A model generated the notes under the pieces. It was not told the origin of the DNA, did no database searches, and worked only from the letters and a program-made list of their open reading frames with translations. Both the position numbers and the translations under genes were made by a program. Below, in pieces: positions 10,065 through 17,718 of a stretch of DNA of 64,000 nt. The first letter of the stretch is position 1. The number at the start of each line of letters is the position of its first letter. This DNA comes from Actibacterium sp. 188UL27-1 (GTDB lineage Bacteria; Pseudomonadota; Alphaproteobacteria; Rhodobacterales; Rhodobacteraceae): the NCBI RefSeq assembly GCF_016901225.1, contig NZ_JAFEUL010000008.1, forward strand, positions 62,001-126,000, in the 5' to 3' direction.

Positions 10065-10576
10065 CTGCGGCTGGCCTCCGGCGTGAGGCGTTCAACCATC
10101 AAAAAAGTTTCTGCTCCGTTAGGACCGCGGCGGGTTCCGGTATGGACCACGGCGACGCGGTTGGGGTTCAACCGGCGGGCCGCCAGCAATGTGGTGCCCG
10201 CGATGGCGGCATCTGCATGGGTCTTGGGCAAAGCCGCCTCCGTTTCGATCCCCTCTGCGGCCAAGGCGGTGACAGCGGTGTTTGCCGCTATGGGCCCGCT
10301 GTCGCCATCGAAGGCCACTTCGCACCGGCGGTCTGTTCCCGCTGTTGCCGCGCGGCCTGTCACTGGCGAAGGTGCCGCGGCCGAGAAGGGTTCGAGGTCG
10401 TAAAAATCCAGGCGGATGCCGGGCCCTGCGATTTTTGTGCGGGCAGTTTCGGCCGTCAGGAATGGGCTGAAGCAGTTCTCGGCAAAGGCCGTCAGTGCAG
10501 CCTGCTGCGCTGCCGCCAATTGCGGGGTGTTGACAGTGAGGGCTAGGCCAAGGAGGCGGGGGACTAATCCGGACAT
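10061..10576 (-). CDS. Exported protein, unknown function
   Basis: 171 residues with a Sec signal (LLGLALTVNTPQLAAAQQ). The mature part has Cys 35 in AENCFSPF and Cys 85 in TDRRCEVAFDGD, 50 residues apart, and a hydrophobic strand pair near the end (TTLLAARRLNP, ETFLMVERLTPEA). This is the pattern shared with the genes at 11120 and 8176 and with each unit of the gene at 6714. It starts 7 bp after the upstream stop and overlaps the next gene by 4 bp. The role is unknown; co-transcription with sucC and sucD is clear from spacing. Confidence 0.68.
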   Translation of the reverse strand: MSGLVPRLLGLALTVNTPQLAAAQQAALTAFAENCFSPFLTAETARTKIAGPGIRLDFYDLEPFSAAAPSPVTGRAATAGTDRRCEVAFDGDSGPIAANTAVTALAAEGIETEAALPKTHADAAIAGTTLLAARRLNPNRVAVVHTGTRRGPNGAETFLMVERLTPEASRR

Positions 10577-10583
10577 CTGATCC

Positions 10584-11123
10584 TCATATCCGCAACACGA
10601 TTTGGGTGGTACTGTCGCTTAAACACGTACCGTCATTGCCCGCACGCTCAGCCGCGACCCAGATCAGCCGTCGCGGCGCAAAGACATGAAAGCCCGCGCA
10701 CCCGCCCTGTTGCGCCTGCGGTGTCCCGGGCAGAACATTCTGACCTGCCGGCGCGCCATCTGCGATTTTACCGGTGTAAAGCTTGCTGATCACCGCGCGG
10801 GCAACGGGCGGGGCCTGTTTAACGCCGAATGCATTCGTGCTGATCTGGCATTCGGTTTGGCCTTGCTGGCCGATCACAAGGGCGCGCGCCGTGCCGGCCG
10901 GAGCCGCATACCAACTCAGCACCTGACCATCGGCCCGGATTTCGAGTTCATGCACAAAGCCTGCCCTGGTAAGCCTACTGTTGATCGCTGGGTGATCCGC
11001 GTAGTTTTCGAAACAAATCGTCATGGCGCATTGCACGTTTTGCGCCGCTACTTCCGCTGATTTCTGGGCGTGGGCGGGCAGGCCGACGAGCAGGGTCAGG
11101 GCGAGGATCAGCGTGCGTCTCAT
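10584..11123 (-). CDS. Exported Cys-rich protein, unknown function
   Basis: 179 residues with a strong Sec signal (MRRTLILALTLLVGLPAHAQ). Five cysteines follow: two near the start of the mature part (VQCAMTICFENY), one in QTECQISTNAFG, and two towards the end (GGCAGFHVFAP, NDGTCLSDS). The last segment before the stop (TTQIVLRI) is strand-like. An ATGA overlap with the upstream gene shows coupling. The family is not recognised; the central Cys-containing strand resembles that of the neighbouring exported proteins. Confidence 0.68.
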   Translation of the reverse strand: MRRTLILALTLLVGLPAHAQKSAEVAAQNVQCAMTICFENYADHPAINSRLTRAGFVHELEIRADGQVLSWYAAPAGTARALVIGQQGQTECQISTNAFGVKQAPPVARAVISKLYTGKIADGAPAGQNVLPGTPQAQQGGCAGFHVFAPRRLIWVAAERAGNDGTCLSDSTTQIVLRI

Positions 11124-11656
11124 TCGGCCCCGATCTCCCCGATCATGATCATGGAGCCGCTATAATAGGGGCTGACAACGCGCGACCGAGTCACCAAAAC
11201 TGCGCCCACCGTTTTGCCCAAGGGAACGGCCCAGGCCGCGAGGACATCCCGATCGCCGGAATTGCTGACCGGCAAGGCCTTTTTACCGAACGTCTTTTTG
11301 ATGATCCGCTTGGCCAAAACTAGTGTTGGTTTGTTGCCCTGCCGGTTGATGCCGAACATGCAAAAAGGCTCCCCCCGGCGCGCTCCGGTCGCGGCAAAGA
11401 CGCGGCGGCCATGGGCACTGTGAAACCATAGATCGTTATCTAACCCTTCGACCCGCATCCCCGCATTTTTATGGGCCTGCCGCACGGCTTTCATATCGGG
11501 GAAGGCCGCTGCGCACCGCTGGAAGGCCTCTTCCAGGCTGGTTGCACGGTCGGCAGATTGCCCGGCCCCGGCCCACCCAAACAGAACCACGCCGACCACC
11601 AAGCCGAGAATGCTGCGCCGGAACCGATGGTCACGGTGATGGGAAAACATGTTCAC
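11120..11656 (-). CDS. Exported protein, unknown function
   Basis: 178 residues. The N-terminus is His/Arg-rich, followed by a hydrophobic Sec segment (SILGLVVGVVLFGWAGAGQSA). The mature part has Cys 48 (EAFQRCAAAFPD) and Cys 99 (GEPFCMFGINRQG), 51 residues apart, then a basic region (RIIKKTFGKKALP) and a strand-like end (VGAVLVTRSRVV, SMIMIGEIGAE). It shares the two-Cys layout with the genes at 10061 and 8176. It overlaps both neighbours by 4 bp, so expression with them is tightly coupled. Confidence 0.68.
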   Translation of the reverse strand: MNMFSHHRDHRFRRSILGLVVGVVLFGWAGAGQSADRATSLEEAFQRCAAAFPDMKAVRQAHKNAGMRVEGLDNDLWFHSAHGRRVFAATGARRGEPFCMFGINRQGNKPTLVLAKRIIKKTFGKKALPVSNSGDRDVLAAWAVPLGKTVGAVLVTRSRVVSPYYSGSMIMIGEIGAE

Positions 11657-12141
11657 TCACTACCAAAGAAGAAATTCGTTGTTTCGCTCGCCGCGTTCGG
11701 ACCGGTCAAGTTGACGTGGGGAACCTGCACCGGGCCGTCCGAATGGCCAAGGATTGGTGGGTGGGCCCGGGTGTAGCGCGGTGCCGTTTGCGTGGCGCGC
11801 GGGGTCACGTAGACCGGGACGCAAGTATGATATTCGGTATACCGGCCAATACTCACGCTGCCATGCTCCCAGTTTAGATCGGCGCGGTAGCCCTCCACGA
11901 TCCGACACCGGGCAGTGCGGCGGCCATAGTCGTGTATTGGTCCTGTCTTGCGTCGATAGATCGGGATCACAATGTGGTCGTGTTGCGGGGTTTTCCTGTA
12001 TGTCTGACCGGATCCATGGACCGCATCGTCCTTAGCAGACATCAAAGGGTGCCGTTCCTCTGCTGCCGCTGTGGTCGGCAGGGACAAAAAGCTAAATGAC
12101 AGAAGCAGACCAAATGCGGTCGCGATGGGCCATTTCATCAT
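11653..12141 (-). CDS. Exported protein, unknown function
   Basis: 162 residues from MMKWPIATAFGL; a second ATG immediately follows. The Sec signal is clear (AFGLLLSFSFLSLPTTAAAEE). The mature part has HDHIVIPIYRR, a Cys in RTARCRIVEGY and another in EYHTCVPVYVTP, and ends NFFFGSE. It is Pro/His-rich and short, with no recognised domain. The frame is open to 12261, but the signal peptide sets the start at 12141. It lies about 120 bp from the upstream gene and overlaps the next by 4 bp. Confidence 0.62.
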   Translation of the reverse strand: MMKWPIATAFGLLLSFSFLSLPTTAAAEERHPLMSAKDDAVHGSGQTYRKTPQHDHIVIPIYRRKTGPIHDYGRRTARCRIVEGYRADLNWEHGSVSIGRYTEYHTCVPVYVTPRATQTAPRYTRAHPPILGHSDGPVQVPHVNLTGPNAASETTNFFFGSE

Positions 12142-12264
12142 GTCAGCCGTCCACCAATTGTACGGTTGATCGTCAGCACGACCAGACGACCACCAATCAA
12201 GGGCAGACAGAGACTTGGCTGTCCGATCAATGGTATTTGATTTGGCCGGATGGGCCGTCATCGC

Positions 12265-12650
12265 TTAATTCCCGTACTGTTTTTTCAAAAGATCGCTGCG
12301 CACCAGTTCGGCCTCCCACACGCCGTAATTGCTTGCATTGACACCAAAACTGACCCCACCGCGGTATTTGCGGTTCTGGAACCAAAGCTGCCATGCCAGG
12401 ACGGGCCCTGGCCTGCGACCAGGACAGGCCTGAATGTTTCCCCTAGGCGGCGTGTGACGCTGGGGTCCAATTTTGCAAAGACCTTTTGGGTCACTGCGGC
12501 TGCTCGTTTTCCCGACATCACCGCGTAGCAATAGGACTTGCCGGTCACCAATGGCCCGTCAGACGCGTAGAGCAGTTGATTGGGTGTCTTGGCCGACACG
12601 GGGACAGCCAAGAGCAGGGTGGTGAGCGTCACCGCTAAAAGTCGACGCAT
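12265..12650 (-). pseudogene. Small exported protein with apparent 1-bp frameshift
   Basis: The frame from the ATG at 12650 starts with a good Sec signal (MRRLLAVTLTTLLLAVPVSA) and a sensible mature part with SYCYAVMSGKR, but its end (after about GQGPSWHG, stop at 12285) looks like out-of-frame sequence. The other frame becomes protein-like exactly there: VLAWQLWFQNRKYRGG and then GVNASNYGVWEAELVRSDLL, ending KKQYGN at 12265. Adding one base near 12385-12410, in the GGGCCC stretch, would join them into about 128 residues. It is either a real mutation or a sequencing deletion. The gene sits 4 bp after the sucC stop. Confidence 0.6.
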
Positions 12651-12654
12651 GGGC

Positions 12655-13848
12655 TTACCCTTTGACGGCTTTCACGATCTTTTCGGCGCCGTCTTTAAGG
12701 TCATCGGCGGCAATGACGTTTAGCCCGGACGTGTTGATGATCTCTTTGCCCTTTTCGACATTCGTACCCTCCAGTCGGACGACGAGGGGGACTTGAAGGC
12801 CGACCTCTTTGACCGCAGTCACGACACCTTCGGCGATCACGTCACAGCGCATGATGCCGCCAAAGATGTTGACGAGGATACCTTTCACATTGGGGTCTGA
12901 GGTGATGATCTTGAAGGCCTCTGTCACCTTTTCAGTGGTGGCACCGCCGCCAACATCCAGAAAGTTCGCAGGCTCGGCCCCGTAAAGCTTGATGATGTCC
13001 ATCGTCGCCATGGCCAGACCCGCGCCGTTGACCATGCACCCGATCTCTCCATCCAGGGCGATATAGTTCAGGTCGTATTTTGAGGCAGCGAGTTCTTTAG
13101 GGTCCTCTTCGCTTTCGTCGCGGAGTTGAGCGATGTCTGGATGGCGGTAGACCGCATTACCGTCAAAGCCCATCTTGGCATCCAGGCATTTAAGATCTCC
13201 GCCGGTCGTGACGATCAGCGGGTTGATCTCTAGCATCTCCATGTCCTTTTCCAGGAACATTTTATAGAGCGTGCCCATCAGCTTTACGCATTGCTTCACC
13301 TGCCCGCCGGTCAAGCCCAGCATGAAAGCGATACGGCGGCCATGATATGGCTGGTAGCCAGTGGCCGGATCGACGGAGAAGCTGAGAATCTTTTCTGGTG
13401 TCTCCGCCGCGACCTCTTCGATATCCATGCCGCCTTCGGTGGAGCAGACAAAGCTGACGCGCGATGTCGCGCGGTCGACCAGAAGGGCCAGATACAATTC
13501 GGTTTCGATGCCGGCGCCGTCCTCGATGTAGATGCGGTTGACCTGCTTGCCCGCCGCGCCGGTCTGATGCGTGACCAGGGTGCGGCCCAGCATACGTTCG
13601 GCTTCTTCGGCAGCTTCGCCCACGGATTTGGCGATGCGCACACCGCCTTTTTCGCCAGCTTCGTTTTCCTTGAAATGGCCCTTGCCGCGTCCGCCCGCGT
13701 GGATCTGAGCCTTGACTACCCAAACCGGCCCATCAAGTTCCGCCGCTGCCGTTTTGGCATCTTCGGATTTCAAAACAATCCGTCCGTCGGATACCGGAGC
13801 GCCGTAGTCGCGAAGCAATGCCTTCGCCTGATATTCATGGATATTCAC
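12655..13848 (-). CDS. sucC: Succinyl-CoA ligase (ADP-forming) subunit beta
   Basis: Beta subunit of succinyl-CoA synthetase, 397 residues, normal length. The ATP-grasp N-terminus starts [16 protein letters not shown] and includes [17 protein letters not shown]-type metal and phosphate ligands appear as EINPLIVT; the CoA-ligase part shows [20 protein letters not shown] and [10 protein letters not shown]. It is the first gene of the long suc transcript, preceded by a 248-bp region with two palindromic operators. Confidence 0.98.
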   Translation of the reverse strand: MNIHEYQAKALLRDYGAPVSDGRIVLKSEDAKTAAAELDGPVWVVKAQIHAGGRGKGHFKENEAGEKGGVRIAKSVGEAAEEAERMLGRTLVTHQTGAAGKQVNRIYIEDGAGIETELYLALLVDRATSRVSFVCSTEGGMDIEEVAAETPEKILSFSVDPATGYQPYHGRRIAFMLGLTGGQVKQCVKLMGTLYKMFLEKDMEMLEINPLIVTTGGDLKCLDAKMGFDGNAVYRHPDIAQLRDESEEDPKELAASKYDLNYIALDGEIGCMVNGAGLAMATMDIIKLYGAEPANFLDVGGGATTEKVTEAFKIITSDPNVKGILVNIFGGIMRCDVIAEGVVTAVKEVGLQVPLVVRLEGTNVEKGKEIINTSGLNVIAADDLKDGAEKIVKAVKG

Positions 13849-13954
13849 GAAAACTGTCCCGTCTTGCTGCGATAAGACAGGTTTTGCACGTCTGAACGGC
13901 CACTCATACCGCCAATTCGCCGCATATTTCGAATTGAGCCGAAAAAGATAGTTT

Positions 13955-13985
13955 TGTGATCACAGTGATTTTTCGTGTGATCACA
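13955..13985. promoter_or_regulatory. Twin TGTGATCACA operators upstream of sucC
   Basis: The perfect palindrome TGTGATCACA occurs at 13955-13964 and again at 13976-13985, with flanking T/A bases extending the symmetry to TTGTGATCACA and TGTGATCACAA. The centres are 21 bp apart, two helical turns, on the same face of DNA. They lie 107-137 bp upstream of the sucC start, in the only sizeable intergenic region before the suc operon. This is a strong candidate for cooperative binding by a dimeric regulator. The regulator is not in the window. Confidence 0.7.
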
Positions 13986-14096
13986 AATTGAGCTGTCGTC
14001 ATTTTGAGTGGCGGTTCTACGCCACAGTTCACCCACTACTTTACGTTGCGGGAGGTATTATTTGCCGCGAGTGGAGCCCGAGATTCGCCCATGTCG

Positions 14097-14894
14097 TTAC
14101 AAAGGAACAGATCCCGTCGGTCCGCGATCCAAACGTGTGATGAAGTCGGCATTGGGATGGGCAGGAAAGATTTGGCGCACCAGCGGATCATGCCCGGGGA
14201 TTATCAGCGCAGGGCGGCTGGCCAGTGTCCGCAACTGCTTGAAGCCGTTCAGCATAGCCTCAAGATCAACGACAATAGGAAACGGTTTCCCGCCCGAGAT
14301 GTTCTCGTAAAAATGCGCAGCGTCTGAGGCGAGGCAGAGCGCGCCCGCCTCAGTCTCGACCCGGACAGCTTGCAGGCCCTTGGTATGGCCGCCGATCTGG
14401 TGGACCGTCACGCCATCTGCCACCTGACCATCGCCATCGTGGAAGGTGATGCGCCCTTGGTACAGCCGCCGGACGGCTTCACAAATATGGTCAACGGTGA
14501 AGGGAAAGCGCAGTGCGTCATGGCACATGCAAGGACCGGTTGCATATTGCATCTCGGCCGCTTGCAGATGGATCTGGGCATTCGGGAACAGATGCAATCC
14601 GCCCGCGTGGTCAAAATGCAAATGCGTGCAGATCAATGTGGTGATGTCCGCGGCCCGCAGACCCAAAGGCGCCAACGCCTCTGCCGGGTCCAGCCGGATG
14701 GGGCGCCCGCGCCGCGCGCCTTCGGTCGCATCAAAGCCGGTATCGACCAGAATCACCTCGCCGTCGCGCTGCAGGACCCACAGAAAGAAATCGATCGGGC
14801 AAGGCGCGTCATGGTTGTCATCGAACATGAAATTGTGCCCACGCACGCGGTCCGTTTGTTCAGCATATTTGATTGCATGGACGGTCCACGTCAT
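14097..14894 (-). CDS. N-acyl homoserine lactonase-like metallo-beta-lactamase-fold hydrolase
   Basis: 265 residues of the metallo-beta-lactamase superfamily. The dinuclear zinc motif HxHxDH is present as THLHFDHAGG near residue 92, and further ligand segments appear as IGGHTKG, LASDAAHF and IIPGHDP. The order resembles AttM/AhlD-type lactonases that open acyl homoserine lactones, but related enzymes act on other lactones, so the substrate is uncertain. It overlaps the upstream ABM gene by 4 bp. The neighbouring dehydrogenases suggest a role in lactone or sugar-acid catabolism rather than quorum quenching; this is inference. Confidence 0.8.
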   Translation of the reverse strand: MTWTVHAIKYAEQTDRVRGHNFMFDDNHDAPCPIDFFLWVLQRDGEVILVDTGFDATEGARRGRPIRLDPAEALAPLGLRAADITTLICTHLHFDHAGGLHLFPNAQIHLQAAEMQYATGPCMCHDALRFPFTVDHICEAVRRLYQGRITFHDGDGQVADGVTVHQIGGHTKGLQAVRVETEAGALCLASDAAHFYENISGGKPFPIVVDLEAMLNGFKQLRTLASRPALIIPGHDPLVRQIFPAHPNADFITRLDRGPTGSVPL

Positions 14895-15181
14895 TGGGCG
14901 ACCGTGCTGTAGGTCCGCACCGATTTCTCTAACACCAATGACCCGACGGCCCCATCGAAGGTTTTATAATGGGCTGTTTGCCGGTGGGCTTCAAATGCTG
15001 CTGCATCCTCGTACAGTTCATACAAAAACACGTCACCGGGGCGGCTCGGATCGGTACAAACATCGAATTGATGGCACCCATCTTCTGTCTCCACCGACGC
15101 GCGGGCATTTTCAATCATGAGCGGCATGAACTGCTCCAGATTTTCGGGGGACATCTGAAAAACGACCGTGACTGCGAACAT
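14891..15181 (-). CDS. Antibiotic biosynthesis monooxygenase (ABM) domain protein
   Basis: 96-residue ferredoxin-like ABM-fold protein starting MFAVTVVFQMSPE. Family signs are the opening strand, ENARASVETEDGCHQFDV, the segment VFLYELYEDAAAFEAH, and the His in HRQTAHYK. Such proteins are dimeric, cofactor-free monooxygenases or degradation enzymes of the YgiN type. The start at 15181 has a strong GAGGAGG ribosome site; the longer frame to 15298 runs over the divergent promoter. It is coupled to the downstream hydrolase by ATGA. Confidence 0.82.
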   Translation of the reverse strand: MFAVTVVFQMSPENLEQFMPLMIENARASVETEDGCHQFDVCTDPSRPGDVFLYELYEDAAAFEAHRQTAHYKTFDGAVGSLVLEKSVRTYSTVAQ

Positions 15182-15246
15182 GTTTTCCTCCTCTATCTCG
15201 ATACTGTTTCGAAGCTGCGGCGGTTTGCCAAGGGTTGAACTGATCA

Positions 15247-15262
15247 TTAATGTATGCATTAA
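15247..15262. promoter_or_regulatory. Palindromic operator in divergent promoter
   Basis: TTAATG and CATTAA form an inverted repeat around TATG between the ABM gene (minus) and the dehydrogenase gene (plus). It resembles GntR-type sites with a TGTATRCA-like core. Its position 27 bp before the plus-strand start codon suits repression of that promoter, and it could serve both sides. Confidence 0.45.
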
Positions 15263-15288
15263 AGTGCGGCGCTTTGGAAGGACTGCCA

Positions 15289-16377
15289 ATGAAGACATTT
15301 GATATCGCCGTGTTCGAGGGGGACGGGATCGGGCCCGAGATCATGGGCCCGACCTTGGACTTGCTTGACCAAGTCGCGGCGACCAGCGGCACCTACGCAT
15401 TGCGCCCGCAGATCGCACCTGCTGGTGCCGCGCATTATGCTAAGACCGGAGAAAGCCTGCCTGAGGCATCGATGGACATCGCGCGGGGGGCCGATGCCAT
15501 CTTGTTGTCGGCCATGGGTTTGCCGGATGTGCGATATGATGACGGGACCGAAATTTCGCCGCAGATCGATCTGCGCAAGGCGTTGGACCTTTTTGCTGGC
15601 GTGCGGCCCGTTCGGATCACACCGGGCCAGCGGACGCCGCTGAAACTTGATGGCGGTCAGCATATTGATTTCGTGTTGATCCGGGAAAGTACGGAAGGCC
15701 TGTTTTTCACCCAGGGACAAGGGGCTGTCACAGAGTGCGACGCGACCGAAACGCTGCGCATCACCCGGGCCACGAGTGAGAAACTGTTTCGGTTTGCGTT
15801 TCGTATGGCGGAAAAACGCAAGGCAGCGGGACATGGTCCGGGCCATCTGACCTGTGTCGACAAAGCCAACGTTTTCCGCGCTTTCGCGTTCTTCCGCGAG
15901 ATTTTTTATGACGAGGCGCGCAGTTTTCCCGAGGTGACACCCGCCCATGCCTATGTCGATGCGACGGCATTGTGGATGGTCGAAAAACCCTGGGTCTTTG
16001 ACGTGATGGTCACCGAAAACATGTTTGGCGACATTCTGTCGGACCTCGGCGCGGGCCTGATGGGCGGTCTTGGCATGGCCCCCTCCGCCGATATCGGAGA
16101 GGATCATGCTGTGTTCCAACCCTGCCACGGATCGGCACCCGATATTGCGGGGCTGGGGGTCGCCAACCCGTTTGCGATGATCCTGTCTGGCGCGATGATG
16201 ATCGACTGGCTGGGGGATCGGCATGATCTGCCCCAGATGGTTGCGGATGCCGAGCGGTTGCAGGCCGCCGTTGACACGGTCCTGGCTGATGGAACGACGA
16301 TCACGCGGGATCTGGGCGGTCAGGCCAATACGGCCCAGGCTGCCGCTGCCGTTGCCGATGCGCTGGGTGACGTTTGA
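15289..16377 (+). CDS. Isocitrate/isopropylmalate-family dehydrogenase
   Basis: 362 residues of the beta-decarboxylating dehydrogenase family. Visible motifs: AVFEGDGIGPEIMGP at the N-terminus, the substrate-loop segment RESTEGLFF, the catalytic Lys in VDKANVFR, the metal-ligand segment VTENMFGDILSD, and FQPCHGSAPDIAG at the cofactor site. Residues around the substrate loop differ from standard LeuB, so tartrate/malate- or other 2-hydroxyacid-type substrates are possible. The ATG at 15289 follows GGAAGGA. It overlaps the next oxidoreductase gene by 4 bp. Confidence 0.85.
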   Translation: MKTFDIAVFEGDGIGPEIMGPTLDLLDQVAATSGTYALRPQIAPAGAAHYAKTGESLPEASMDIARGADAILLSAMGLPDVRYDDGTEISPQIDLRKALDLFAGVRPVRITPGQRTPLKLDGGQHIDFVLIRESTEGLFFTQGQGAVTECDATETLRITRATSEKLFRFAFRMAEKRKAAGHGPGHLTCVDKANVFRAFAFFREIFYDEARSFPEVTPAHAYVDATALWMVEKPWVFDVMVTENMFGDILSDLGAGLMGGLGMAPSADIGEDHAVFQPCHGSAPDIAGLGVANPFAMILSGAMMIDWLGDRHDLPQMVADAERLQAAVDTVLADGTTITRDLGGQANTAQAAAAVADALGDV

Positions 16378-17393
16378 CCCCGGCCTTGTCAGTGGCGGTC
16401 TTGGGGGCGGGGTATTTCGCCCAGTTTCACTATGATGGCTGGGCTCGGATCGAGGGCGTGCAACTGATCGGATCGGCGGATCGAGATCTGGCCTGTGCGT
16501 CGGCCACGGGCCTTCCGGCTTTTGCGGATTTGGCGGACATGCTTACGGCTGATGTACCCGATATCCTTGATATTGCGACCCCCCCGCCAACCCATGCGGT
16601 TGCCATATCTCAGGCAATTGCGGCAGGTGTGGGCACGATCATTTGCCAAAAACCCTTTTGTACGTCCCTGGATGAGGCCCGTAAAACCACGGCAGCGGCG
16701 CGGGCGGCTGGCGCTACCCTAGTGGTACATGAAAACTTTCGCTTCCAGCCCTGGTACCGCGTTATAAAAACCGCGCTTGATGCCGGAAAGGTTGGCGATG
16801 TCCATCAGATCACCTTTCGCTTGCGCACAGGGGACGGGCAGGACCCGCGTGCCTATCTTGACCGGCAGCCCTATTTCCAGACCATGCCGCGCCTTTTGGT
16901 ACACGAAACGGCCGTGCACTGGATCGATACGTTCCGGTATTTGCTGGGTGATCCCACGGCTGTCTATGCCGATTTGCGCCGCATGAATCCGATCATTGCG
17001 GGTGAGGATGCCGGTTATCTGCTGTTTGACCACGGCCCAGCCCGTGCGCTGTTCGATGGCAATCGCCTGCTGGACCATGATGCCGACAATCACCGCATGA
17101 CTTTGGGGGAGGCTTTGGTCGAGGGGACGGCTGGCACACTGACCCTGACCGGGGATGGTGCCGTTCACTTCCGCGCCTTTGGATCACGGGGCGGGCATGT
17201 GCTGTTGGCCGCACAAGACTATCCGGGATTTGCGGGCGATTGTGTCCATGCTTTGCAGGCCCATGTCGTCGACGCGATCCGCACCGGCCAAGCCCCTGAA
17301 AACACCGCCGCGGATTATTTGACCGTTCGCGAAATCGAAGAGGCCGTGTACCGGTCCGCCGAGGAGGGGCGCAAAATACAGTTGCCGCGTTGA
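16374..17393 (+). CDS. Gfo/Idh/MocA family oxidoreductase
   Basis: NAD(P)-dependent oxidoreductase of 339 residues. The N-terminal Rossmann fold shows AVLGAGYFAQFH. The family EKP motif appears as CQKPF, so the Glu is replaced by Gln. The substrate domain carries HENFRFQPWY and HETAVHWIDTFRYLLG, with the conserved His/Asp region. The start is a TTG that overlaps the upstream stop (TTGA), which suggests coupling. Substrates of this family are usually sugars, inositols or sugar acids. It likely acts in the same pathway as the dehydrogenase before it. Confidence 0.83.
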   Translation: MTPALSVAVLGAGYFAQFHYDGWARIEGVQLIGSADRDLACASATGLPAFADLADMLTADVPDILDIATPPPTHAVAISQAIAAGVGTIICQKPFCTSLDEARKTTAAARAAGATLVVHENFRFQPWYRVIKTALDAGKVGDVHQITFRLRTGDGQDPRAYLDRQPYFQTMPRLLVHETAVHWIDTFRYLLGDPTAVYADLRRMNPIIAGEDAGYLLFDHGPARALFDGNRLLDHDADNHRMTLGEALVEGTAGTLTLTGDGAVHFRAFGSRGGHVLLAAQDYPGFAGDCVHALQAHVVDAIRTGQAPENTAADYLTVREIEEAVYRSAEEGRKIQLPR

Positions 17394-17718
17394 GATCGAC
17401 CACTGGACTGGCGTCGCTTTGGAAGATGTGCGCAAATGCCGCTGAGACCAGAGCCAAACATCAGAAACTGGCGGTCTGCGAATCAGCCGAAGGGAGCGGA
17501 TAGAACATAGGTTCGGCGCCTGTTAGCGGAAAAACAGCAGTGGCGGCACTATGCGGTAACCCATTGGAAGCACAGCGCAAACTCGACTCCAAATAGGGAT
17601 CGCTTTTGATCTACGGGGTAATGGGTATTGAGATTCTGGCTCAGCGATGGTCAGGGTAAGGCGATTTTGGTCAGAAAAAGTAACCAAATCGTCGTTTGTA
17701 AATAGGGGAGGAGACCAC
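17394..17718. other. Leader region of TRAP operon
   Basis: 325 bp without a gene. Near its end an inverted repeat GATTTTGGT ... ACCAAATC spans 17663-17690, about 30 bp before the TRAP binding-protein start. It is a possible GntR-type operator. Otherwise nothing is recognised. Confidence 0.35.

Noticed and set aside
15259-16224. 321-codon open frame antisense to the decarboxylating dehydrogenase
   Set aside because: The sense strand carries all motifs of the family; the antisense translation has none.
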